This document shows positions 33,167 to 41,092 of a stretch of 51,016 nucleotides of DNA, piece by piece (position 1 is the first letter of the stretch; each line of letters begins with the position of its first letter). The stretch is from Lachnospiraceae bacterium. Its GTDB lineage: Bacteria; Bacillota; Clostridia; Lachnospirales; Lachnospiraceae. Below the pieces are notes generated by a model. That model was not told the DNA's origin. It ran no database searches and worked only from the letters and a program-made list of their open reading frames with translations. Both the position numbers and the translations under genes were made by a program. Location: NCBI GenBank assembly GCA_017561085.1, contig JAFZDQ010000084.1:1-51016 (forward strand). Direction: 5' to 3'.

Positions 33167-33949
33167 TTATAAGCGAACATCCACATGTGTATATGTAACC
33201 GTATCCGACGTAGGTTCTTCTGCATTTTCTGTTATATCTGCAATCTTTGTTTGCTCAATATCCTCCACAACCTTATCCTCTTTTTCATTAGAAACAGCGG
33301 TCTTCTTATCGGTCTTTTTATCTTTATCATCTGTTTTTTCAGCCTGTCGGTCTGCTTTCGCCGCTTCTTCAAGTTTTTTATTCGCATCAGATAAAGTATT
33401 TAATTGTGCTGTTTCTGCCTCGGATGCCTTCTCCTGAACCTCTGCAAGTTCCTCTTTCTTCTTTTCTACATCTCCGCCTCGGGCTGAATCTAACTTAATT
33501 TCAGCCTCCAGTACACCTGCTTTTCCTTCCATTTGACCGGATACACTTCCTTGTATTTGTGCCTGTGCCATCGCAGAATCAGCTGAAATAATAGCAGTCA
33601 TGCTGGCCAGTGACAATCCGGAACTTTTCTTTCCTGCTTTAGGTGTTACATTTTTACTTCCCCCAAACAAATCTTCCATTGCGGAGCCCTTAGGCTGTTG
33701 TTTTTCTTTTCTTTGCTCCATTTGGTGCTGACGCAACTGATTATTCAAATCCGTAATCTGCTGCTGGATTTCCTGACGCTTTTTCATTTTTTCTTCCATG
33801 CTCATCTCTTTATTTGCTGAAAGTTCCTGTAACTGTTTTTGGGCATTTACAATCTGACTCTGTATATTTTTGCTGACCGCGTCATTTGCCTGCATCCCAT
33901 TCATTCTGCCAATTTGAGTATTGTTTCCATTCAATCCGTTTATTTTCAT
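33167..33949 (-). CDS. FlxA-like coiled-coil protein
   Basis: 260 residues with no signal peptide. The N-terminal third resembles FlxA-like proteins: after an Asn/Gly-rich start (MKINGLNGNNTQIGRMNGMQ) comes a long helix with SQIVNAQKQLQEL, KMKKRQEIQQQITDLNNQL. A serine/alanine patch follows (about 105-140), then two further charged helical stretches, and the tail VTYTHVDVRL. FlxA of enteric bacteria belongs to the flagellar regulon, but its role is not known and I do not claim one here. A start ten codons upstream is possible; ATG at 33949 has AAGAGGAATCGTAAT. It overlaps nothing and follows its upstream neighbour by 13 bases. Confidence 0.72.
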   Translation of the reverse strand: MKINGLNGNNTQIGRMNGMQANDAVSKNIQSQIVNAQKQLQELSANKEMSMEEKMKKRQEIQQQITDLNNQLRQHQMEQRKEKQQPKGSAMEDLFGGSKNVTPKAGKKSSGLSLASMTAIISADSAMAQAQIQGSVSGQMEGKAGVLEAEIKLDSARGGDVEKKKEELAEVQEKASEAETAQLNTLSDANKKLEEAAKADRQAEKTDDKDKKTDKKTAVSNEKEDKVVEDIEQTKIADITENAEEPTSDTVTYTHVDVRL

Positions 33950-33962
33950 ATTACGATTCCTC

Positions 33963-34634
33963 TTATACCTTAAAATCAAATCCTGATATCAACGATGTGG
34001 ATATATTACCGGCCATCATTCTCTGTGCCATTATTTGGGATATACTTTCTACGCTTGAAGCTGTAAATGTAACGGAATAATCATTAGATTGCATCAGATT
34101 CTCTATCCGTATTTCAGCCTGTTTTTTCTCGGCTCTCTTCTTCTCCTCCCGCCGCTTTATTGCCTTTTCTTCCTCTACATTCTTTTCCTCGGCTTTCCGT
34201 TTTGCATTCTCTCTGGCTATCTTTCCGTCCGGATCATTCGTACATCCGCTTATCATAGTAATATTGCCATTATCGTCAAACAAAACATTGCAATATGTCA
34301 TTACCGGATTCCCCGGCATTGTTTTCGTATATTCTACAGAACGTTTAATACACTCAGGAATAGCTACTAAATTTTCCTCTAAAAATGCTGCTTTTTCCGG
34401 GTTATCCATACATTTCTTTAAAAATGCACCCGAGACACTTACTGTTACCGGTACTCCTTGCATAGATGTTTTTCCAGTATTCATGTAACTGTATTTTTCC
34501 TGCAAATACTTAGAATAGTCATTGATATTTTTGAATCCGGTTTTAATGACTTCTTTTCTGGTTACTCCCGGTGTTGACGTCTTCAAATCCATAATCTGTG
34601 ATATCACACCACTATCTACATTATTTATTTCCAT
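33963..34634 (-). CDS. DUF6033-like protein (second of two)
   Basis: 223 residues, soluble. It seems a shorter cousin of the next upstream gene product: a start with SGVISQIMDL, a middle with VTVSVSGAFLKKC (equivalent to INFVVNPKFLEQL in the neighbour), a DDNGNITMISG segment (equivalent to DENGNWGGWTISK), and a Lys/Glu-rich helix. It ends ISGFDFKV. The name DUF6033 is from memory and not certain. Start choice: ATG at 34640 sits one base after AGGAGG; ATG at 34634 has seven bases and is preferred. Gap to the upstream gene is about 15 bases. Confidence 0.68.
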   Translation of the reverse strand: MEINNVDSGVISQIMDLKTSTPGVTRKEVIKTGFKNINDYSKYLQEKYSYMNTGKTSMQGVPVTVSVSGAFLKKCMDNPEKAAFLEENLVAIPECIKRSVEYTKTMPGNPVMTYCNVLFDDNGNITMISGCTNDPDGKIARENAKRKAEEKNVEEEKAIKRREEKKRAEKKQAEIRIENLMQSNDYSVTFTASSVESISQIMAQRMMAGNISTSLISGFDFKV

Positions 34635-34649
34635 TTTCATTCCTCCTAT

Positions 34650-35621
34650 CTACATCAGTGAAGCCAACGCAAACATGTTCTCCTCCTCCGGAGTGGCTTC
34701 TCTGTCTTCCACCTGACCCATTCTGTTCTGTGCCATTGCCATCAACATTTTCACTTTCTCCAGTTCTGTTTCGTCACAAAAACCTTTTGTAATGCCATCC
34801 TTTACCTCCTGCATATCGCTTTCTATTTCAGCAATCACTGCCTGAAGTTGCTCCCTTGTTTTGGCTGCAGAAATTTTTCTTGCAAGTTTGCCTGCATTTA
34901 CACCTATCTTGGTTGATATCGACTCACTTTCACTCTCTGATGCTTCTTCCGCCGTCTCCGTCCCTACCTTTTCTGCCTCCATTTGGTCTTCTTCCAACCA
35001 CTTTACTCGAAGGTCTTTAAATCTGTCTCCAAAGAATGCTTTCAATTCCTGATCCGCTTGCTTTTTCTCCTCTAATTTTTCCTGCCTTATTTTCTCTGCA
35101 TAATCTGTCATATCCTGCAATACAGAACCTTGATTAACAGGCTTACTAATTGTCCATCCTCCCCAATTGCCGTTTTCATCACAAAACCATCCCTGACTCA
35201 CAATCTCCCGTCCATTCGCAAGCTGCTGCTCTCTAAAGCGCCTGGAAAAGTCATTGAGAAAGTTAATATCTTCTTTGAATTGCTCTCTTGCTGTTTCATC
35301 AGTTCCTAATTGTTCTAAGAATTTAGGATTTACCACAAAATTAATATCTGATGAATTACCATAGGTTTGTCCGTAACTTGCCGTTCCTACAAAAAATTTA
35401 GTTCCACTGAACTGCTTTTCCATTTCCTGTATGTAAGAAAGTCCTTTTGATACGGAATCGGAAATGGATTTTTCATAGCTTACACCTTTCTTCTCCCTGT
35501 TTTTATCAATTAGTTTCCTGGCATTTCCGTCTGCTTCTTTGCGAATTTTTTCATTCACTTTTTCTTCTTTGCGGACGTATTCATTTATACCACTATTCAT
35601 TACTATAGATGAAATTGACAT
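34650..35621 (-). CDS. DUF6033-like protein, first gene of the LytTR-linked operon
   Basis: 323 residues, no signal peptide or membrane helix. The start MSISSIVMNSGINEYVRKEE leads a Lys/Glu-rich helix, then a globular stretch (GTKFFVGTASYGQTYGNSSD, INFVVNPKFLEQLG, WFCDENGNWGGWTISKP), a second charged helix, a Ser/Glu-rich linker (about 220-240) and a final helical segment. I associate it with DUF6033, a family known only by sequence in clostridia; that label is from memory. A very strong ribosome site (GGAGGAGGATAAGG) precedes the ATG. Upstream lie the LytTR-type direct repeats at 35725-35756, so it is the first gene of the controlled operon. Confidence 0.72.
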   Translation of the reverse strand: MSISSIVMNSGINEYVRKEEKVNEKIRKEADGNARKLIDKNREKKGVSYEKSISDSVSKGLSYIQEMEKQFSGTKFFVGTASYGQTYGNSSDINFVVNPKFLEQLGTDETAREQFKEDINFLNDFSRRFREQQLANGREIVSQGWFCDENGNWGGWTISKPVNQGSVLQDMTDYAEKIRQEKLEEKKQADQELKAFFGDRFKDLRVKWLEEDQMEAEKVGTETAEEASESESESISTKIGVNAGKLARKISAAKTREQLQAVIAEIESDMQEVKDGITKGFCDETELEKVKMLMAMAQNRMGQVEDREATPEEENMFALASLM

Positions 35622-35724
35622 CCTTATCCTCCTCCTTGAATTTATGTGTAGAACTCCGTTTCTATCTATCTCGATACTTCTGTTACTTCCTATTTCGGAA
35701 TCCTAAACTTCACCCTAAACCGAC

Positions 35725-35756
35725 TTGTTGTGAACCAACCTTTTTCTGTTGTGAAC
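35725..35756. promoter_or_regulatory. LytTR-type direct-repeat operator in front of the DUF6033-like operon
   Basis: TTGTTGTGAAC at 35725-35735 recurs as CTGTTGTGAAC at 35746-35756, exactly 21 bases later. Paired 9- to 10-base direct repeats with a two-turn spacing are the known layout for AgrA/LytTR regulators. The same repeat pair occurs before the response regulator gene (38008-38040). No good -10 box is visible at the matching distance, which fits a promoter that depends on an activator. Confidence 0.72.
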
Positions 35757-35771
35757 ATATACTTTGCAAAA

Positions 35772-35811
35772 TAAAACGGCCTAATCCATACCTTTTCGTA
35801 CGGCTCAGGCC
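35772..35811 (-). terminator. Terminator of the kinase/response regulator operon
   Basis: On the minus strand a 14-pair hairpin (one mismatch, a few GU pairs) starting GGCCTGAGCC with loop GAAAAG and ending AGGCC is followed by GTTTTATTTTG. It separates the two-component genes from the downstream operon, so the latter needs its own promoter. Confidence 0.7.
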
Positions 35812-35823
35812 TTTAATAAACTA

Positions 35824-37191
35824 TTATTCAATCATCAACATAACAGCTAAGGTAAAGTTGTTTTCATCCAAACTAATATCGATATCACCATAATATTTCT
35901 GTGCTACTTTTCGTATATTTGTAAGACCAAATCCATGGTTGCTTTTATCAGTCTTGGTCGTTTCCGGAAGTCCTGTTTCAGCATCTAACACAACCACTTT
36001 ACTGATATTGTTTTTTACCACCATAATATATACGTTTTTCTTACGATAAGCAGAAACAGATATATATGGATTTGAACATCCCTCTACTGCCTCAAAGGCA
36101 TTTTCGATTGCATTGTTCAAAATCACATTAATATCAAAAGCATTGATATTCGTATCAACGGGATAAATAAATGTACAATCAAAATCAATTCTTTTTTCCG
36201 CCGCTTCCTTCTGCTTCAGCGTCAGAATCACATCTGTTACCGGATTACCGGTCTTAATTCCTTCCGCACTCTCAACAAAAGCCGCCTTTAGCTTTGCCAA
36301 ATACTTCTCACATTCATCCGATTCCTTCTTTGCTAAAAGATTTTCCACCACGGAAATATGATTTCCCATATCGTGCTTTAATGCCCGAATGTCCCCATAC
36401 AATTTTTCCACTTCACCTATATGCTTTTGGGTATTTTCTATCTGCTCTGTTAATAGAATATTCTCTTGTTCTTCACGCTGCTTTTCCTTGATTTTCTGGT
36501 AAATCACAATTGCAATAAGTATCGTTGCAAAGGAAACCGTCTGATAGATTACCCGCAAAAATGTATAGCCCGGATGAACATCCCAAATATAAACCTGCAT
36601 ATCTTTTATATACACATTGGAAAAGAAATTGAATGTAAAATAACCTGTCATGACCGTCATCATCGTTGCAAACAATAACAGTAATTCTTTCCCTGAAATA
36701 TCTTCTTTTTTGTTCACATACACCTTGTGTATCATACGGATTACAAAATACATCACGCATATAGCGATTCCGTAATAGATCATTTCAACAAAAGCATATG
36801 TAACCACCTGGAAAATCGGATGATTAAGCATATAAGAAGAATTAATAAATACTGCAAACATAATATCCCGCAGCACAAGTGTTACGCCATAAACCATCCA
36901 CCTGAACAGGTACATGACAGTGGCCAAAAATGCTTTTTGCCTGATATTACGCTTTTCCAGTAAGCACATGCTAATCCATGCCACCAAAACACCTTGTAAA
37001 TTCGGATACGTAATCTCCTGAGGAATGCAAAAAAACAAAAGCATCACTACCGTATAGCATATACCTACATAGTGCGGTTTGTTTTTCATAAACGGCTTTA
37101 CAAATCTGTAAAACAACCAGCCTTCTAAAACGTAGTTTAAAATTACTGTCGAATGACTCACAATTCCCCAATACATATCGATGTATTCCAT
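35824..37191 (-). CDS. GHKL-type sensor histidine kinase (AgrC/VirS-like)
   Basis: Membrane sensor that phosphorylates the adjacent LytTR regulator. 455 residues. Residues about 1-240 hold six or seven hydrophobic segments with little outside loop, like peptide-sensing AgrC kinases. A coiled linker (about 240-265) leads to the H-box ALKHDMGNHISVVENLL, then the GHKL ATPase with N-box NVILNNAIENAFEAVEG and G-box HGFGLTNIRKVAQKYYG. The phospho-acceptor is the His of LKHDMGNH. Six bases separate it from the regulator. No AgrB or AgrD-like peptide gene is near, so its signal is unknown. Confidence 0.9.
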   Translation of the reverse strand: MEYIDMYWGIVSHSTVILNYVLEGWLFYRFVKPFMKNKPHYVGICYTVVMLLFFCIPQEITYPNLQGVLVAWISMCLLEKRNIRQKAFLATVMYLFRWMVYGVTLVLRDIMFAVFINSSYMLNHPIFQVVTYAFVEMIYYGIAICVMYFVIRMIHKVYVNKKEDISGKELLLLFATMMTVMTGYFTFNFFSNVYIKDMQVYIWDVHPGYTFLRVIYQTVSFATILIAIVIYQKIKEKQREEQENILLTEQIENTQKHIGEVEKLYGDIRALKHDMGNHISVVENLLAKKESDECEKYLAKLKAAFVESAEGIKTGNPVTDVILTLKQKEAAEKRIDFDCTFIYPVDTNINAFDINVILNNAIENAFEAVEGCSNPYISVSAYRKKNVYIMVVKNNISKVVVLDAETGLPETTKTDKSNHGFGLTNIRKVAQKYYGDIDISLDENNFTLAVMLMIE

Positions 37192-37197
37192 AAATTA

Positions 37198-37905
37198 TTA
37201 CCCTCTCTTCTGCATGAATTTCATATATTTTTTGACAAATTCAGGGTAATTCTGCTTTGCCATAATCACATTCCCTTTTTCCAGATATATCGTGGATGCA
37301 TCATATTTTTCCACATATTTCAAATTCACAAGATATGCCCTGTGGGGTCTGAAAAAATCATCTCCCGTAAGCGCCTCAAGATCTGACATTTTCCCGTAAT
37401 ACTCAATGTTTTCGTCCATTTTATGAATTACTATCTTACGGTTAAAAACTTCTGCATAAACAATATCTTCCAGCATTACTTTTATGTGTACACCACCACT
37501 GTTAATCATCAGATACTTGTCTTCATTTTTACAGGTCCCTACCCCCTTTGACCCCAATTCTTTCACTGCCTTATTAAGAATTTGTGCAAGCTTCTCATCA
37601 TTTACGGGCTTTACCAAATAATGAAAGGCCCCCACATCAAATGCTTGGAATACATACTCTTCCGCTGCAGTTACAAAAATGAGAATCATATTTTTATCCT
37701 TTTTACGCAGTTCTACTGCTGTTTCCATACCGTTTATCTCCGGCATCTGAATATCCAGCAATAATATATCTATGTGCTCTTCAAATAAAAGCAGTTCTTC
37801 TCCTGAAGAGAAACAAATAATCCTCGCATTCGGATATAGTTTTTTCACTTTATCTTCAAGCAGTTCTCTTATGTTTTTTTCATCATCACAAATTGCTACA
37901 CGCAT
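37198..37905 (-). CDS. LytTR-family response regulator (AgrA/VirR-like)
   Basis: 235 residues: receiver domain (about 1-120) with the acidic pair DDEKN, phospho-acceptor Asp in DILLLDIQMPE, the conserved Thr in ILIFVTAAEEY and Lys in HYLVKPVND; then the LytTR DNA-binding domain (about 135-235) with IVYAEVFNRKIVIH, FRPHRAYLVNLKYVEKY and the NYPEFVKKYM ending. LytTR proteins bind pairs of short direct repeats; such a pair lies upstream of this gene at 38008-38040 and before the downstream operon. First gene of its two-gene operon, so probably autoregulated. Confidence 0.93.
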   Translation of the reverse strand: MRVAICDDEKNIRELLEDKVKKLYPNARIICFSSGEELLLFEEHIDILLLDIQMPEINGMETAVELRKKDKNMILIFVTAAEEYVFQAFDVGAFHYLVKPVNDEKLAQILNKAVKELGSKGVGTCKNEDKYLMINSGGVHIKVMLEDIVYAEVFNRKIVIHKMDENIEYYGKMSDLEALTGDDFFRPHRAYLVNLKYVEKYDASTIYLEKGNVIMAKQNYPEFVKKYMKFMQKRG

Positions 37906-37971
37906 AGGGCACTTCCTTTATCTAAATTATCTTTTCGGACCTGTTGGTTACTTAATTCTCTTTTCGCGTAT

Positions 37972-38000
37972 ATTATATCGTACCCCATACTATGTTTCGA
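37972..38000 (-). promoter_or_regulatory. Promoter of the LytTR/GHKL operon
   Basis: Minus-strand TCGAAA (37995-38000), 17-base spacer, TATAAT (37972-37977). A perfect -10 with a poor -35 lies 7 bases downstream of the direct-repeat operator, the expected set-up for an activated promoter. The transcript would start about 60 bases before the gene. Confidence 0.68.
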
Positions 38001-38007
38001 TACTACC

Positions 38008-38040
38008 TTGTTGTGAAATGACCGTTTTTTGTTGTGAAAT
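38008..38040. promoter_or_regulatory. LytTR-type direct-repeat operator in front of the response regulator
   Basis: TTGTTGTGAAAT at 38008-38019 recurs as TTGTTGTGAAAT at 38029-38040, spacing 21 bases, same strand. The core GTTGTGAA is identical to the pair at 35725-35756. Situated just upstream of the weak -35 at 37995-38000. Confidence 0.75.
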
Positions 38041-38062
38041 ACACGTAACTTCTTTTGCATAC

Positions 38063-38099
38063 AAAAAACCCCGGAAACTTTCGTTTCCGAGGTTTTTAT
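38063..38099 (-). terminator. Terminator of gdhA
   Basis: Hairpin with 12-13 bp arms around AACCTCGGAAAC / GTTTCCGGGGTT on the minus strand, GAAA tetraloop, one GU pair, followed by TTTTTTG. It lies 31 bases past the gdhA stop. Confidence 0.85.
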
Positions 38100-38129
38100 T
38101 AACACAATTTTACTTATCAAGAATTTTAA

Positions 38130-39497
<1,368 letters not shown>

Positions 39498-39515
39498 TCA
39501 AAAAAATTACTTATT

Positions 39516-39531
39516 TGTATAATTGTATACA
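39516..39531. promoter_or_regulatory. Inverted repeat downstream of gdhA start point
   Basis: TGTATAATTGTATACA: 6-bp arms TGTATA / TATACA with a 4-base spacer, about 12 bases downstream of the -10 box in the transcribed leader. Possible third operator or leader hairpin. Confidence 0.4.
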
Positions 39532-39534
39532 TTT

Positions 39535-39580
39535 CACGTTAGTATTATATAACGTGTTTTTAAAAAGTGCAATACACTTT
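39535..39580 (-). promoter_or_regulatory. gdhA promoter with inverted repeats over the -10 and -35 boxes
   Basis: Minus-strand TTGCAC (39567-39572), 17-base spacer, TATAAT (39544-39549). The -10 box lies in the centre of a perfect 7-bp dyad CACGTTA / TAACGTG (39535-39541 and 39550-39556). The -35 box lies in another dyad AAAGTG / CACTTT (39564-39569 and 39575-39580). Both are well placed for repression. Confidence 0.75.
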
Positions 39581-39611
39581 AATAAATTAAATTGAAAAAG
39601 TTGATGTTTTT

Positions 39612-40958
39612 TTATTCCTGTTCTCCGGATGTTTCAGGCAAAGCTACCATTTCTTCAACAGATTCTTCCGTCACAGGGGCAACTTCCTCAGCCGGCATTT
39701 CCACCGCAGATATGACTTCTCCGGCTGCCTCTTCTGCCACAGATACAACTTCTTCAGCTGCCTCTTCTGCCACAGACACAACTTCTTCAGCTGCTTCTTC
39801 TGCCACAGACACAACTTCTCCGATTGCTTCTTTTGCCGCAGACACAGTATCTTCCGTCATCTCCGCTACCGCAACGACTTCCTCTGTAACGACTTCCTCT
39901 GTAACGACTTCTTCCGTAGCCACACTCCCGCCAGCCGGCACAGTTTCTTCTCTCTTCGGAATCGTAAACTGTGCGTCCGCATCATAAGGATAAACCACTC
40001 CCCATTCTTTTCGCAGTTCATCCATAAACTTCATAACACGGATGGATTCGTAATGAGGCATTTCCACACATTCCAGTTCACCCTTGGAAATAGCCTTCAT
40101 ACAGGCTTCCACCTCATATTCATACCCGCTGATTTGTTTCGGACATTTATATTCAGCCAGCTTTTTGTAAGAATTATCAAATACCGTAATACTCTGGAAA
40201 TTGTTAATATTCTCAACAACCGCAAAGCCCTTCGTTCCGTAAATCATACCTTTTCTGTCACTGACGGAGACCATGGTACTGTTCAGATGAGCCACTTTTC
40301 CGTCCGGATAATAAAGCGTAATGCTGTTTTGTTCATCGACTCCGGTAGCCGCATAAGAGCAGGAAGATTCCACTCTGTCATAATGGGTTCCCAGCATCAT
40401 AAATGCAAACGTAAGGGGATAAATTCCCAAATCCAAAAGCGCTCCGCCGCAAAGCTTCGGCTCCTGCATACGGGGCAAATGTCCTACCACATAACCTAAA
40501 TTCGCCGTAAGAGTCTTAATTTCACCGATTACGCCGCTTCCGATTACCTGCTGCATGGTGGCAACCATAGGCATATATCTTGTCCAAATTGCTTCTGCCA
40601 AAAATACATTTCTTTCCCTGGCCAGTTTCACAAGTTCCTCTGCCTGTGCTGCATTTGCGGTAAATGCCTTCTCACAAAGAACCGGTTTCCCGTGTAAAAT
40701 ACAAAGTTTGGCATTTTCAAAATGCTCTGAATGCGGTGTGGCGATATAAATCAAATCCACCTTTTTATCCTTTACCAGGTCCTCATAAGAACCGTATGCT
40801 TTTTTACATCCGTATTTGCCGGCAAACACATCTGCGCTCACCTGCTGTCTGGATGCTACCGCATAAAGCTTAACACCCTTCATTTTCTTAATTGTTTCCG
40901 CCATAACTCCGGCAATATTACCGGCTCCCATAATTCCGATATGAAACTTTTTAAACAT
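39612..40958 (-). CDS. Gfo/Idh/MocA family oxidoreductase with repetitive acidic C-terminal tail
   Basis: NAD(P)-dependent dehydrogenase acting on a sugar or polyol; substrate unknown. Residues about 1-125 are the Rossmann domain (IGIMGAGNIAGVMAETI), with the active lysine in HGKPVLCEKAFTANAAQAEEL; residues about 130-330 the C-terminal alpha/beta domain with GGALLDLGIYPL. The family usually ends near residue 330. Here some 110 more residues follow: three 5-residue VTEEV repeats, then three to four 11-residue AEEAAEEVVSV repeats, ending in a Pro/Glu tail. The DNA shows matching 15- and 33-base repeats. The tail is unlike the rest of the protein and may be a flexible helix. Confidence 0.88.
   Translation of the reverse strand: MFKKFHIGIMGAGNIAGVMAETIKKMKGVKLYAVASRQQVSADVFAGKYGCKKAYGSYEDLVKDKKVDLIYIATPHSEHFENAKLCILHGKPVLCEKAFTANAAQAEELVKLARERNVFLAEAIWTRYMPMVATMQQVIGSGVIGEIKTLTANLGYVVGHLPRMQEPKLCGGALLDLGIYPLTFAFMMLGTHYDRVESSCSYAATGVDEQNSITLYYPDGKVAHLNSTMVSVSDRKGMIYGTKGFAVVENINNFQSITVFDNSYKKLAEYKCPKQISGYEYEVEACMKAISKGELECVEMPHYESIRVMKFMDELRKEWGVVYPYDADAQFTIPKREETVPAGGSVATEEVVTEEVVTEEVVAVAEMTEDTVSAAKEAIGEVVSVAEEAAEEVVSVAEEAAEEVVSVAEEAAGEVISAVEMPAEEVAPVTEESVEEMVALPETSGEQE
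39735..39915. repeat. In-frame tandem repeats (33-bp and 15-bp units) in oxidoreductase tail
   Basis: Units like GCTGCCTCTTCTGCCACAGA repeat every 33 bases three to four times from about 39725 to 39850, coding for an 11-residue Ala/Glu/Val repeat. GTAACGACTTCCTCT repeats every 15 bases three times near 39886-39925. Length is a multiple of three in both cases, so copy-number change would keep the frame. Confidence 0.7.
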
Positions 40959-41036
40959 CTTACTCCTCCTGTAATCCCATGTGATTGCTTAGCGCCGCAA
41001 ACTCTCTGCGCACGGGCAATATCATAAAATATTATA

Positions 41037-41089
41037 AAAGCATTTCACCCTATAAGTATAATCGATTATCTTATAAAATGAAATGCTTT
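41037..41089 (-). terminator. Long hairpin terminator of the SH3b protein gene
   Basis: Nested dyads: AAAGCATTTCA / TGAAATGCTTT (41037-41047, 41079-41089), TATAAG / CTTATA, and a central palindrome ATAATCGATTAT. On the minus strand it ends with a T-rich stretch (TTTTATAATATTTT). It lies only four bases past the gene's stop. Confidence 0.7.
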
Positions 41090-41092
41090 CTT

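Noticed and set aside
31553-35621. Prophage or toxin-delivery cassette
   Set aside because: No integrase, structural, WXG100, toxin or immunity motif was seen in any of the five proteins; the coiled-coil content alone does not support it.
37896-38120. 74-codon minus-strand frame covering the LytTR operator, considered as a signal peptide gene
   Set aside because: It runs across the promoter, the operator and the gdhA terminator, has no ribosome site and no AgrD-like features.
39735-39915. CRISPR-like tandem repeat
   Set aside because: Units are contiguous without spacers and code in frame for a protein tail.
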